The notes: generated from the letters alone by a model not told the origin. DNA of 64,000 nt from PHAA01 sp034927445 (GCA_034927445.1 JAYFPZ010000044.1:13437-77436), one strand, 5' to 3'. Positions 1 through 8,777 are shown, counted from the stretch's first letter. Numbers and translations are program-made.

Positions 1-1043
1 GGGGGCCACTTGGCGAAGTGGGCCACCAGCCAGGCGCCGCTGTATCCAATGGCGGTACCTAATATACCTCCTAGTAAGCACAATACCACCGCTTCCACCA
101 GGAACTGGATCAATATATCCCGCCGTCTGGCTCCCAGAGCCATGCGAATGCCAATTTCCCTCGTCCTTTCGGTAACTGAAACCAGCATTATATTCATAAC
201 TCCGATTCCGCCAACTACTAAAGAAATCCCGGCTATGCTGCTGACAATCAGACTGATAATACTGGTGACCTGGTTGACCTCCTGCATACTGCTTAACATG
301 CTTTCACTTTTATAATGATCGGCCGCCTGGTGGCGCCGCTCCAGGATCTTAACGGCTCCGTTCATGGCTTCCTCCACCGAGGCCTTGCTGGCCGCACTGC
401 CCCACATCTGATAGATGGTATCATCGCCCCGAATGCTGTTGGAGAAAGATATGGGGATATAGGCGCTGTTCATGGAACTGCCGAAAAGCGAAGGATTGGT
501 CTCAATAACGCCTATAACCACCGCTGAATTGCCCGATATATTGACCTGCTGGCCCAGCGGGTTTAATGACCCAAACAACTCCCGGGCGGCATTTCCATCC
601 AGGACAATCACCCGGCGGAGGCTGTCTTGATCTTCCTCACTTATGAACCGGCCGGTCTGCATGGCCAGGTTTCTGACCTGGGCAAAATCACTGGTTGTTC
701 CGGTAATCTGAAGCTCGCTCCCGCCCCGGGGGCCTTGCACTTGCATGACCAAATCCTGACTGGGGGCCAGATACTTAACCTGCGGCGCTGCCGCTTTGAT
801 AATCTGGATATCGACCATTTGCATGTCACCCGGGTGGACTACCCCATCTATATAAACCACAAAAAGGTTGGTACCCATTTTCTCCATCTCGGAATTCAGA
901 GCAGCCCGGCCTCCCTGCCCAATGGCAACCACGGCAATAACCGCGGCTATTCCAATGGTTATGCCGAGGGTCGTCAAAAGCGATCTCAGTTTACTGCCTT
1001 TCAGACTGATCAGAGACACCCGTACAAGTTCGCGCAGGTTCAT
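1..1043 (-). CDS. MacB/FtsX-type ABC transporter permease, 3' end cut by window edge
   Basis: Translation of the minus strand from ATG at 1043 stays open to base 1 (about 347 residues), so the C-terminus lies outside the window. An N-terminal membrane segment (SLLTTLGITIGIAAVIAVVA, residues about 16-35) is followed by a long extracytoplasmic MacB-type domain with the typical GDDTIYQMWGSA region, then FtsX-type helices with VGGIGVMNIMLVSVTERTRE and GIRMALGARRRDI. These are hallmarks of MacB-like permeases that work with a periplasmic-type adaptor to export peptides, lipids or drugs. Its ATG overlaps the TGA of the ATPase gene (ATGA), so adaptor, ATPase and permease form one translationally coupled operon. 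The substrate cannot be told from sequence. Confidence 0.9.
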   Translation of the reverse strand, partial: MNLRELVRVSLISLKGSKLRSLLTTLGITIGIAAVIAVVAIGQGGRAALNSEMEKMGTNLFVVYIDGVVHPGDMQMVDIQIIKAAAPQVKYLAPSQDLVMQVQGPRGGSELQITGTTSDFAQVRNLAMQTGRFISEEDQDSLRRVIVLDGNAARELFGSLNPLGQQVNISGNSAVVIGVIETNPSLFGSSMNSAYIPISFSNSIRGDDTIYQMWGSAASKASVEEAMNGAVKILERRHQAADHYKSESMLSSMQEVNQVTSIISLIVSSIAGISLVVGGIGVMNIMLVSVTERTREIGIRMALGARRRDILIQFLVEAVVLCLLGGILGTAIGYSGAWLVAHFAKWP

Positions 1044-1768
1044 GCCTTTACCACCTGCCTTTCCGGGGGGATAGACTGTGGCTGGGGGTGGAAAAGCACC
1101 GCTTCGTCAGCGATTAGCCGGCCGTCGCTTAAACGCAGGAGACGGTTAGTGAAGGCGGCGATTTCAGGTTCATGGGTAACTACGACGATGGTGGAACCGT
1201 GCTGATTCAAATCCCGGAATATTTCCATTATCTCCTGGCTGGTATGGGTATCCAGCGCTCCGGTAGGCTCATCGGCCAGAATTAAAGCAGGATTATTTAC
1301 CAGGGCCCGGGCTATGGCAACCCTTTGGTTTTGTCCCCCCGATAATTCATGGGGCCGGTGCCACCAGCGCTGGGCCAAACCCAGCCGTTCCAGGGCACCC
1401 ATCGCCGATTTACGACGCTCGGACGGTTTGATCCCGGCATAGACCATTGGTACTTCCACATTCTCCAAAGCAGTCAAGCGGGGTAAAAGATTGAATGATT
1501 GAAAGACAAAACCAATTTTCTGGTTTCTGACCCAGGCCCGTTCATCTTCCTTTAATCCGTCGGTTTGGGTCCCGTCCAGAAAATAGCTGCCCTCGGTGGG
1601 GGTATCCAGCAAACCCAAAAGGTTCATGAGAGTTGATTTGCCTGAACCGGACGCCCCCATTACAGCTATGAACTCACCCTCGTCAACCTTGAAGGATATT
1701 CCCTGTAGAGCCCCGACCTCAAGGTTGCCCGACTTGTAAAGCTTGTGCAGATTTTCCACCCTGATCAT
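1040..1768 (-). CDS. ABC transporter ATP-binding protein, MacB/LolD type
   Basis: A 242-residue ATPase that would power the adjacent MacB-like permease. Visible motifs: Walker A GASGSGKS at 38-45, Q-loop near 90, signature LSGGQ at 142-146, Walker B LILADEP at 162-168 with catalytic Glu167, and the H-loop VVTHEP near 207. The region LGLLDTPTEGSYFLDG after Walker A is typical of the LolD/MacB/FtsE subfamily. The start overlaps the stop of the adaptor gene by four bases and the stop overlaps the permease start, giving a tight three-gene operon. The final 25 residues are family-variable. Confidence 0.95.
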   Translation of the reverse strand: MIRVENLHKLYKSGNLEVGALQGISFKVDEGEFIAVMGASGSGKSTLMNLLGLLDTPTEGSYFLDGTQTDGLKEDERAWVRNQKIGFVFQSFNLLPRLTALENVEVPMVYAGIKPSERRKSAMGALERLGLAQRWWHRPHELSGGQNQRVAIARALVNNPALILADEPTGALDTHTSQEIMEIFRDLNQHGSTIVVVTHEPEIAAFTNRLLRLSDGRLIADEAVLFHPQPQSIPPERQVVKA

Positions 1769-3054
1769 GATTGGATTTCCTCCGGTGCCACAATGGCCTT
1801 TTGTCCGTTAAGCAATTGCGGAGACGGATTCTTGACCACTTCTTCGCCTTCCTCCAAACCGGATACGACTATTTCGCTTAAATCATTGCCCCGCTGCGTT
1901 TCTATAGTTCTGAGCTCCAGGACGCCATTTTTAAGCACCCATACCTGCTTCTGCTCTTCATTTTCTACAACCGCTTCGATAGGCACAACCAATGCATCCT
2001 TAACCTCCATGGTGGTAATCGATAAATTCACATTATACCCCAGCTTAAGCCGGCTGCTGTCCCCCTGCAGCTGCACCGCCACCGGTATTTTCATGACTGC
2101 GGAAGATCCGTTCTGGCCTTGTTCCTGAATCGCTGCCGCTCCAATACTGGTTATAGTTCCCGCAAAAGTTTGTCCCGGCAAAGCCAGACAGGTAATTGCG
2201 ACTGCCTGCCCAACCTGCAGCTCTCCCCCGTCCACTTCGTTGACCCGGGATACGGCCTGGAGGGCTTGGTCATTGGCTATAACTATCAGTTCGCTGCCCG
2301 CTTGGATACGATCTCCGGCTTTGACGTCCGCCGCAATAACCACCCCGTCAAATGCCGCGGTAAAAGTAGCTAATTCCAAGCGTTCCTGGCACTGAGCCAC
2401 TTCCTGGGCGGCCAGTTCAACCTGAGTCTGCAGAGCGGCAATTTGCTTTTGCGATACTCCCTTTTCATTCCGGACCTGAGCCTCCTGGTAGGCAGTGTAA
2501 CTATTTTGCAGAATTGATTCCGCTTCCTCCAGATCTGCAAGGCTGCTGGCCCCGGCCGCAAATAGTGACTTGATGCGGTCTCTATGGTTCTTGTCCTTTA
2601 TATAGGCGGCTTCAGCCGCTTTAAACTGCTGTTCGTCATTGCTGGCCATAGCTCCGGCCAGTTCAGCTTCTTTACCGGCCAAATTGGATAGAGCTTGCTG
2701 GTATAAACGGCCCAGCTCCATGGTATCCAAACGTCCCAGAACCTGCCCCTGGGTTACCCGGTCTCCGAGTTTAACGTTCAATTCCATTAAGGTGCTTTCC
2801 ACCGGTGAAAAAAAGGTCTGCTGGTTTTGGGCTTCCAGATTGCCATTGGTGAAGACTACCCGCCTGACATCCTGCCTTTCAATCTTGCCGGTCTTTACCA
2901 GGGCAGTTTTGCCACTTTGATGGGTTGCTCCCCAAACGGCTGCAAAAATCACGAGCAGGCCCACCAGCCCGGCAACTTTAGCCCACCGGGGCCAGCTTTT
3001 TACAGTGTTCAGGCCAGACTCCCCCCATTTCCTAAGGTTAAGCTTAGAATTCAT
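1765..3054 (-). CDS. Membrane fusion / adaptor protein (HlyD family, MacA-like)
   Basis: A 429-residue adaptor with a short cytoplasmic N-terminus, one membrane helix (about residues 27-44) and the usual adaptor order: lipoyl/barrel-sandwich half, long Ala/Gln/Glu-rich coiled coil (about 100-210), second barrel-sandwich half (FDGVVIAADVKAGDRIQAGS), beta-barrel and membrane-proximal domain. It would couple the MacB-like permease to export across the envelope. I chose the ATG at 3054 because GGGGGAGAAG lies 10-19 bases upstream; an in-frame start at 3078 lacks a ribosome site. First gene of the operon. Confidence 0.9.
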   Translation of the reverse strand: MNSKLNLRKWGESGLNTVKSWPRWAKVAGLVGLLVIFAAVWGATHQSGKTALVKTGKIERQDVRRVVFTNGNLEAQNQQTFFSPVESTLMELNVKLGDRVTQGQVLGRLDTMELGRLYQQALSNLAGKEAELAGAMASNDEQQFKAAEAAYIKDKNHRDRIKSLFAAGASSLADLEEAESILQNSYTAYQEAQVRNEKGVSQKQIAALQTQVELAAQEVAQCQERLELATFTAAFDGVVIAADVKAGDRIQAGSELIVIANDQALQAVSRVNEVDGGELQVGQAVAITCLALPGQTFAGTITSIGAAAIQEQGQNGSSAVMKIPVAVQLQGDSSRLKLGYNVNLSITTMEVKDALVVPIEAVVENEEQKQVWVLKNGVLELRTIETQRGNDLSEIVVSGLEEGEEVVKNPSPQLLNGQKAIVAPEEIQS

Positions 3055-3183
3055 AATAATTTCTTCTCCCCCAACCATATTGCTACATATTATAATAACG
3101 TATCCCGGGGCTAAAACCCCTGCAAAATAATAATTAATTTTTGCCAGGACATTAAGTAATACTAATAATTACGTTTATTTACC

Positions 3184-3226
3184 AAGAAAAAAGGCAGTTC
3201 ACTGTCGTAAACTACCTTTCTTTTAA
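3184..3226 (-). terminator. Rho-independent terminator after the membrane-protein pair
   Basis: On the minus strand AAAGGTAGTT and AACTGCCTTT form a stem with one bulge and an 11-base loop, followed by a T-run. It lies downstream of the minus-strand gene ending at 3380 and upstream of the adaptor gene. The rest of the 325-base gap shows nothing I can name. Confidence 0.6.
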
Positions 3227-3379
3227 ATACCCCACCAATTGTGTATAGATTCTCCTATTAAATTATCAGGCGGTATCATCCCTTTTCCTGATGGTCCCTC
3301 CAGAATAAAGTTTATTATTAAATGATAGATCTGACCATTAGATTGAATCAACCTGATAACCGGGCTTAAACCGGACCAG

Positions 3380-3940
3380 TTATTTTTGGCTGTTAGCAGT
3401 AATTGTATTGAGTTTGATTACCATTGCTTTGACGCATATGGCCAAGGCAATATATATAGGGAATCCGTAATAATATTTCCAGGTAATGGTCTGATAAATA
3501 CCTCCCCAGACGAAGATGGGCTCCAAAATAAAACTAAATACTGCGGACATAACCACCGTCGCAATTATGAACTTTTTCCAAGTAGTGAAATACTGATAAA
3601 TAAATGAATATGCTACCGGCAGGCTAGCTAGATCAATAGACGTTATCGGGGGGAACAGAGGAATCAAGTCGATTGAATAATCCCATAAGGTCAGCTCCTC
3701 CCCCAGTTCATCAAGCACTAAAGCTATGATAGATACCAAGCCTGTAAACAAGACAATTTCAACCAGCCTGGATTTATCGACCAGCTTCCACCAAACATAG
3801 GCGGAAACTATGAATAGTATCAGCAGTAACCACCATTTGAAATGAAACACATCGTTAAGTCTCCATTCTTCATAGCGTATAGACAGCAGGTACCATTGCA
3901 GTTCTAAAGCCGAAATCGGTTCTGAAGCGGTTGGTTGCAT
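3380..3940 (-). CDS. Five-helix membrane protein, CBO0543-like (paralogue 1)
   Basis: A 186-residue integral membrane protein with about five hydrophobic segments and the shared block DVFHFKWWLLL near the N-terminus, an acidic DELGEEL turn after helix 2 and WKYYYGFPIYIALAI near the C-terminus. It resembles the short clostridial membrane family CBO0543, whose function is unknown; that assignment is from memory of the family's look. The ATG at 3940 is preceded by AAAGGAGG at good spacing; the longer start at 3970 has none. It is clearly homologous to its upstream neighbour, so the pair is a tandem duplication, probably co-transcribed. Confidence 0.75.
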   Translation of the reverse strand: MQPTASEPISALELQWYLLSIRYEEWRLNDVFHFKWWLLLILFIVSAYVWWKLVDKSRLVEIVLFTGLVSIIALVLDELGEELTLWDYSIDLIPLFPPITSIDLASLPVAYSFIYQYFTTWKKFIIATVVMSAVFSFILEPIFVWGGIYQTITWKYYYGFPIYIALAICVKAMVIKLNTITANSQK

Positions 3941-3975
3941 GGCTGCCTCCTTTAAATCTTTAAGTTCCATTTGGG

Positions 3976-4560
3976 TTATCGAATAATCTGATGATTTTGG
4001 GCCTGCTTAGAATAATTTTGAGTGCCGATAATCTTATCTACAATAGCTTTGATGCTTATAGCCATCGCTAAATATAGGGGAAAGCTGTAGTAATATTTCC
4101 ATTTAATCAATTGATAATATCCTGCTCGAGCCAAAACAGGTTCGAAAACAAAGCATATTAAAGCCGTAGTTCCGGCAGCAGTCCATAAAAAGCTCGGCCA
4201 GTTCTTAAAGCGTTGATATATAAGCGAATATACCAAGGGTATACTGATTAGATTCAGCGAGGATAAGGGGAGAAATATCGGTATTATGTCCGTAGGGAAA
4301 TTCCACCAGATCAATTCTTCCCCCCATTCAAAAACTCCCAGAGCCAATATGGCTGTTAGGACTGCAAATAAAGATGTTTCATTGGCTCTGGATTTATCCA
4401 GCCCGATCCACCAAATTAATAAGACCCCGATAATTAAACCTAACAATAGCCACCATTTGAAATGAAAGACATCATCTCGAAGCCACTCTTCAATATGCAC
4501 TGACGTCAAAAGTCTCTGGATTTCTACATTGGGAGGTATGGTTTGTGTAACTGCAAGCAT
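3976..4560 (-). CDS. Five-helix membrane protein, CBO0543-like (paralogue 2)
   Basis: A 194-residue membrane protein that aligns along its length with the next gene downstream: DDVFHFKWWLLLG, EWGEELIWWNFP, LPLSSLNLISIPLVYS and IKWKYYYSFPLYLAMAI are the counterparts. About five hydrophobic helices; no catalytic motif. The start at 4560 is chosen because AGGTGG lies just upstream, whereas the open frame back to 4620 has no ribosome site. Function unknown; the conserved charged turn (GEE) and aromatic WKYYY block suggest the two paralogues share a fold and perhaps pair in the membrane, which is inference. Confidence 0.72.
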   Translation of the reverse strand: MLAVTQTIPPNVEIQRLLTSVHIEEWLRDDVFHFKWWLLLGLIIGVLLIWWIGLDKSRANETSLFAVLTAILALGVFEWGEELIWWNFPTDIIPIFLPLSSLNLISIPLVYSLIYQRFKNWPSFLWTAAGTTALICFVFEPVLARAGYYQLIKWKYYYSFPLYLAMAISIKAIVDKIIGTQNYSKQAQNHQIIR

Positions 4561-4904
4561 AATCCACCTGCTTAAATTCTTGATAGTACTATTTTTATTA
4601 AACCGCCTGATTTTATACATAAATGCTTATTATTTCGGGATCTGATTGGGCTCAGCGAAGCAGACCGGCCGTCTGACATGATATCCCATCCCATAGGATA
4701 TCTGCCGAGGGCTAAGAATAGGACAAGATCTCCGGGGATGTCTTATTACAATCAAACTGGGACATTATTACAGGCTTATAGCCAATTTGAACAATACTTG
4801 CCAGTTCTATAGACTAATAACCGTACTACCTGCTAAACTGCTTCATCAGACGATCGAAGCAATAGACCGTTCTTGAACCACAACAGTTTAGAAAGGAGTT
4901 AATC
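4561..4904. other. Intergenic region between divergent genes
   Basis: No gene seen in this 344-base gap. It should hold back-to-back promoters for the membrane-protein pair (minus) and the 3D-domain gene (plus). A 7-bp inverted repeat, GATATCC and GGATATC with a 9-base spacer, sits near 4680-4702. TTGAAC followed 15 bases later by TATAGA is a weak plus-strand promoter candidate near 4786-4812. Confidence 0.35.
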
Positions 4905-5537
4905 ATGTTAGGTAAAAAGATCATTATCCCCGTTTTCATACTCTCACTATTTTTTACAGGTCTATTCCTGGCCAAAAGTGACGCTGCTATGGCGGCCTCC
5001 AACCTATCCCTGGGCTCACGCGGAACTGAGGTAGTACAACTGCAGGAAACCCTGAATGCCAAGGGGTACGGGTGTGGAGATGCCGATGGTATATTTGGTC
5101 CGCAAACGCAGCAAAGCGTGATCAAGTTTCAAGGAGACTCTTCACTGGCTGCCGACGGAATAGTCGGCCCTCAAACCAGACAAGCTCTGGGGTTGGCCGA
5201 CAATTTAAGCTCTGCCTCAGACTCAACCGTTTCCAGGGGGTCTGATTCCGGCAAAGTTCTAACCATGGTAGCCACCGCCTATGATGGATGTTATGAGTGT
5301 AATAAGCCGTATTATGGACAGCCATCATATATCGGCCTGCCTCTGCAGAAAGGAATCGTCGCGGTAGATCCACGGGTTATTCCCATGGGCACCAGACTTT
5401 ACGTGGAAGGATACGGCGAGGCCATAGCGGCTGACCAGGGCAATGCCATCAAAGGCAACAGAATCGATCTGTTCTTTGATACCCATCAGCAGGCTCTGGA
5501 TTATGGCATGAAAACAGTAAAGGTAACCATTCTGTAA
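4905..5537 (+). CDS. Secreted peptidoglycan-binding and 3D-domain protein (putative lytic transglycosylase)
   Basis: A 210-residue exported protein. A signal peptide (residues 1 to about 31, cleavage near AMA-AS) leads into a PG_binding_1 repeat (LSLGSRGTEVVQLQETLNAK, about 34-95) and then a C-terminal 3D domain (about 118-210) with the TAYDGCYECNK start, the PRVIPMGTRLYVEGYG core and the DQGNAIKGNRIDLFF aspartate region that names the fold. 3D domains resemble the catalytic part of MltA, so cleavage or remodelling of glycan strands, often in spore formers, is likely. AGAAAGGAG precedes the ATG. A strong terminator follows, so it is probably monocistronic. Confidence 0.88.
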   Translation: MLGKKIIIPVFILSLFFTGLFLAKSDAAMAASNLSLGSRGTEVVQLQETLNAKGYGCGDADGIFGPQTQQSVIKFQGDSSLAADGIVGPQTRQALGLADNLSSASDSTVSRGSDSGKVLTMVATAYDGCYECNKPYYGQPSYIGLPLQKGIVAVDPRVIPMGTRLYVEGYGEAIAADQGNAIKGNRIDLFFDTHQQALDYGMKTVKVTIL

Positions 5538-5545
5538 CTGTACGA

Positions 5546-5581
5546 GAAGCACCGCCAAAATAATTTGCGGTGCTTCTTTTT
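5546..5581 (+). terminator. Rho-independent terminator
   Basis: Perfect 10-bp stem GAAGCACCGC / GCGGTGCTTC around an 11-base A/T-rich loop, followed directly by five T residues, 9 bases after the 3D-domain gene. Confidence 0.9.
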
Positions 5582-5638
5582 AGTTTTAGGTTCGAATAAG
5601 GCTGAGCATGTGTTGCCAAGAATGAGAGGAGTGTTTTT

Positions 5639-6475
5639 ATTTTTACCTTCCGTAAAAAACAAATTATTATCCTGGCTATGATTGCTATGTTAGTACTCAC
5701 CGTAGCACCATTGCCGGTTCAGGCCAGCGATTATGGCACCCAGAATCTCGCCTGGGGCAGCCGGGGGACAGCCGTCAGCCAGCTGCAGCAGGACTTAACC
5801 AGCTTAGGATTTGACACATATGGCGTCGATGGTATATTTGGCCCTAATACTTATAATGCAGTGGTCAGGTTTCAGCAATCCCGGGGACTGGCAGTCGATG
5901 GTATCGTCGGCCCCAAGACCAAAGCCGCATTGAATGCCCCGGGTACAGGTACGGCGGTTTCCCGGTCAGGTCAAACCGATACCCAGAAGTACCCTAAACT
6001 AAGCAAAGTAAATGGGTCTTTTGGCCAGTTCCGTTACCGGGAGTTGTCCGGCGGCAGAATTGAAGTAGATCCCGTATGGATTGCCAATAATATCGTTACC
6101 ATCACTTTACCTGGACTGAATAAAAACGTGCAGGTAAATAAGGCAGCTGCCGATAATTTTATTCAGGCTTTCACCTACATTAAAAATGGCACTGCTACCA
6201 TAAACGGCAAACAGGTTCCCCTTTTAAGTCTAATTAAGACCATGGATGGAACATTTGTTACCCGCCATGTAAATTGGAACCCGGCCAAAGGCTTAAGCAA
6301 CCATTCCTGGGGGACTGCTATCGATATCAACGCCGCCAATCATTTTCGCTATGTTAATCCCGCCCAGGAACCTAACGACCCCAATGTGATTTTGTGGGAG
6401 AAGGCGTTTAAACCGGCTGGCTTCAGTTGGGGCAATAGCTATGGCGATTCGATGCATTACGAACTACTAAAATAA
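5639..6475 (+). CDS. Secreted peptidoglycan-binding M15 (VanY-type) carboxypeptidase, apparent ATT start
   Basis: Exported cell-wall peptidase: a PG_binding_1 repeat (LAWGSRGTAVSQLQQDL) followed by an M15_4-type D-Ala-D-Ala carboxypeptidase domain with SNHSWGTAIDINAANH (zinc His and Asp) and the closing MHYE zinc/catalytic motif. The first in-frame ATG is at 5678, but no ribosome site precedes it and it falls inside the signal peptide. GAGAGGAG at 5624-5631 is seven bases from the in-frame ATT at 5639, which adds a basic n-region (FTFRKKQIII) and completes a normal signal peptide ending near VQA. I therefore place the start at ATT; a small indel is the alternative. Same PG-binding module as the gene before it. 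Confidence 0.82.
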   Translation: MFTFRKKQIIILAMIAMLVLTVAPLPVQASDYGTQNLAWGSRGTAVSQLQQDLTSLGFDTYGVDGIFGPNTYNAVVRFQQSRGLAVDGIVGPKTKAALNAPGTGTAVSRSGQTDTQKYPKLSKVNGSFGQFRYRELSGGRIEVDPVWIANNIVTITLPGLNKNVQVNKAAADNFIQAFTYIKNGTATINGKQVPLLSLIKTMDGTFVTRHVNWNPAKGLSNHSWGTAIDINAANHFRYVNPAQEPNDPNVILWEKAFKPAGFSWGNSYGDSMHYELLK

Positions 6476-6522
6476 ACAGTTCCAAGTATCCGTTACTATA
6501 CATAGCTCACCTTATTACGATA

Positions 6523-6558
6523 ACACCCCTGGCAGCACTTGCGGCCAGGGGTGTCTTG
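6523..6558. terminator. Hairpin between convergent genes
   Basis: Perfect 11-bp stem ACACCCCTGGC / GCCAGGGGTGT around a 10-base loop, midway between the end of the M15 gene (plus) and the end of the anti-sigma-like gene (minus). The T-tail is poor on both strands, so a bidirectional terminator is likely but not certain. Confidence 0.6.
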
Positions 6559-6593
6559 ACCTAACCTATTTCGTGTTTCCGGGATTCTCTATT

Positions 6594-8165
6594 CTAGCGA
6601 GGATCATAAGCTACCACCGACCAGATGCCCGACTCATCCTGACGAATCAGCCGCTTCAGATATACCTGTTTAACCGGCCCTTTGTTGACTGTTACCACTG
6701 CCTCGGCGCCATTATTGGCTGCCAGTTGGAAGGACGACTCCCCTATCTGGGGTTCGCCCACAATTCCTTGTGGCGAAACCTGTAAGTTTACAAAGGTCAG
6801 CGACACCTGCAGGGGATCAAGCTGCCAGGGGGTATGCCCTGCATCTACCTGCTTCTGGTCAGCCCTGACTATCTCCAGGTCCACCGGAACGGCCACCTGT
6901 CCCTGGGCAGCCAGGCCATCGGCCGGGTCGGGAAGAGTAAGATCAGCTGCTATTTGCCGGGCTATTTCTATCCGGCGCGCACCTTCAACCTCAATTTCCA
7001 GTCCGTTTTGACGCCAACGCAGTTTATCCGTACTTACCTCCAGGGGGCTGCCGGCCGCGGTACCCAAGGCAGCTCCAGGAATGATAGCCCAATTGCCGGC
7101 AACCAGCTTCTCAGCTACCGTAGTGTCGCCGTAATCCATTATTATACGGTCAGGCCAAGCCAGAATACGATTCGGAGCCATCTGCGGCAGGAGCGGGGCA
7201 AATCCGCTAATGGCAGACGCCTCTCCGGCCGCGGCCACCAATTGCCCCGGATTCACGTCCGCTATCTGATAGCCTGCCGGCGGTTCATAAGCAAACAGGT
7301 TAGGATCGATCTCAATGTTGGTTTCCAGACTGGTAAAGGTATAGGTAGTCTGCAAGGCATTTTGCATAGCCATCTGCAACTGCACCGGAAGGTTGGTCTG
7401 CGTATCAACCCAAAGGTAATAGGCCGATCCTCCCGGCGGCGAAATCTCAATTTTCTTGGCCGAACGGCCCGCGACCGGCTCTTCTCCCACTACCGCATAC
7501 GGATATTGCATAGCATGTTGGGCTTCATCCCGCAGATCGAAGCCACTCTTGACTGGATCAGGAACCAAAGGCAGCAGCGCTACTTTATGCTCTTGCGGGC
7601 GGATCTGCCACTTGCGTTCCCCGTTATTGACGGTCAGGCTGCCATCATTTTGCTGAACCGCATATTTATCCCCTTCTGACCAGATCTCCGCCCGGCGTAC
7701 CAGCCACTCTTCCCCGGCTGCATTTTGGGTGGTGATCTCCAGGACCCCATGATAATTAGATAATTGGCTAACGGCCTTATCCATGGCATAGACTATATTA
7801 GACCCGAACATCCCCGGCCCTCGGCTAAATAAAAAGAATAATAACAGACCGGCTGCTATGGCGGCAACAGGGGTTAAAATCAGGCGGAGACGGGAGCTTT
7901 TGGACCGGCTGTTTTTTAAGTTTATATTTTCGGCCTGACGGCTGCCCGCATTATCCGCTGCCAGACGTTCAGTTACGACTTGAGCCAGCTTGGCGGGATA
8001 GTCGCTATCAGGCATGGCCGGTTCTCTTAAAGAACGAATCTGCCTTATGGCCGCCAACCCTTTTTCTAGTTCCGGATTACCGTTGCTTTCGCGTTGTTTA
8101 TCCGGTTCCTGTTCGGCATTCAGAGAATCAATATATTCGGAAAGCTTATTTGCCAATTCATCCAT
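6594..8165 (-). CDS. Single-pass membrane protein with LolA-like extracellular domain, putative anti-sigma/sensor partner of the ECF factor
   Basis: A 523-residue protein: a cytoplasmic N-terminal segment of about 90 residues, one membrane helix (about 94-114, LRLILTPVAAIAAGLLLFFL), then a large extracytoplasmic part whose first 200 residues (VYAMDKAVSQLSNYHGVLEI...YLWVDTQTNLPVQLQ...) look like the LolA/LolB-type fold found in RseB-like and anti-sigma proteins. The N-terminus has no Cys/His zinc motif, so it is not a ZAS-domain anti-sigma. Its start lies directly after the sigma gene with AGGAGGG upstream, so they are one operon and it most likely controls the sigma factor. That role is inferred from context and topology. 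Confidence 0.75.
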   Translation of the reverse strand: MDELANKLSEYIDSLNAEQEPDKQRESNGNPELEKGLAAIRQIRSLREPAMPDSDYPAKLAQVVTERLAADNAGSRQAENINLKNSRSKSSRLRLILTPVAAIAAGLLLFFLFSRGPGMFGSNIVYAMDKAVSQLSNYHGVLEITTQNAAGEEWLVRRAEIWSEGDKYAVQQNDGSLTVNNGERKWQIRPQEHKVALLPLVPDPVKSGFDLRDEAQHAMQYPYAVVGEEPVAGRSAKKIEISPPGGSAYYLWVDTQTNLPVQLQMAMQNALQTTYTFTSLETNIEIDPNLFAYEPPAGYQIADVNPGQLVAAAGEASAISGFAPLLPQMAPNRILAWPDRIIMDYGDTTVAEKLVAGNWAIIPGAALGTAAGSPLEVSTDKLRWRQNGLEIEVEGARRIEIARQIAADLTLPDPADGLAAQGQVAVPVDLEIVRADQKQVDAGHTPWQLDPLQVSLTFVNLQVSPQGIVGEPQIGESSFQLAANNGAEAVVTVNKGPVKQVYLKRLIRQDESGIWSVVAYDPR

Positions 8166-8167
8166 TT

Positions 8168-8710
8168 TTATCCCTCCTGTCCTGAGTCGTTTTCTAATAT
8201 CCGGGCCAAAAACTGCAGGGCCCGATATTGGGAAACACGAACCGCCGCTTCGGTTTTACCGGTAAGCCTTGCGGTCTCCGCCACCGAATAGCCTTGAATT
8301 ATCCTGAGTTCAATAATCCTTTGCTGGTCCGGCTTCAATTGAGCCAAGGCAGATTCAATCTGTAGGCGCTGGGTTATTTGAGTCTGCTCATCCCCGGTGC
8401 GGTTCTCTTTTAAATTTAAATCCTCCCAATTTATTGATGCGCCCCGACGTTTCTTTTGACGCCAGCGGTCGCAGATGATATTTTGGGATACTGTTTTCAG
8501 GAATCCGGGCAGATTATTCCGGGAAATTTCATGTTCCGGCCAATATGCCAAGGTTTTAACAAATGTCTCCTGGGTAATATCTTCGGCTTCCTCGCGGTTT
8601 TGTACTTTAAAATATATATAGCGGTACAGTGGTTCCCAATAGTTTGAACAAAGCTGCTCAATCATTCGCGGGTCGCCTGCGGCGGCCTTTTTTGCCTCAT
8701 CTCCCACCAT
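8168..8710 (-). CDS. RNA polymerase sigma factor, ECF family
   Basis: A 180-residue ECF sigma factor. Region 2 spans about residues 20-90 (YWEPLYRYIYFKVQNREEAEDITQETFVKTL) and binds core polymerase and the -10 element; region 4 is at about 125-175 (LKPDQQRIIELRIIQGYSVAETARLTGKTEAAVRVSQYRAL) with the -35-recognising HTH. No extra C-terminal domain. Immediately followed by the membrane partner gene, the common ECF/anti-sigma arrangement. A candidate ECF promoter lies about 42-67 bases upstream, which suggests the operon is autoregulated. Confidence 0.93.
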   Translation of the reverse strand: MVGDEAKKAAAGDPRMIEQLCSNYWEPLYRYIYFKVQNREEAEDITQETFVKTLAYWPEHEISRNNLPGFLKTVSQNIICDRWRQKKRRGASINWEDLNLKENRTGDEQTQITQRLQIESALAQLKPDQQRIIELRIIQGYSVAETARLTGKTEAAVRVSQYRALQFLARILENDSGQEG

Positions 8711-8751
8711 AGTGCCTGCACCTTCTTTCCGGCCGGTTTCTTATTAATTAA

Positions 8752-8777
8752 GACGACGGAGACGGAATTTTGTTACA
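8752..8777 (-). promoter_or_regulatory. Candidate ECF-type promoter of the sigma operon
   Basis: On the minus strand TGTAAC (8777-8772) and CGTC (8755-8752) are separated by exactly 16 bases, matching the general ECF pattern of an AAC-type -35 and a CGTC/CGTA -10. The predicted start falls about 35 bases before the sigma gene. This fits autoregulation; assignment to this particular sigma factor is inferred. The remaining gap to 9018 shows no gene. Confidence 0.55.

Noticed and set aside
10..1205. Long plus-strand open frames at the left edge
   Set aside because: They are antisense to a clear MacB-type permease and ATPase and resemble no protein.
5639..6475. M15 peptidase as the vanY of the vanHAX cluster
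   Set aside because: It is 40 kb away, secreted with a PG-binding module and paired with another wall hydrolase; general wall remodelling is more likely.
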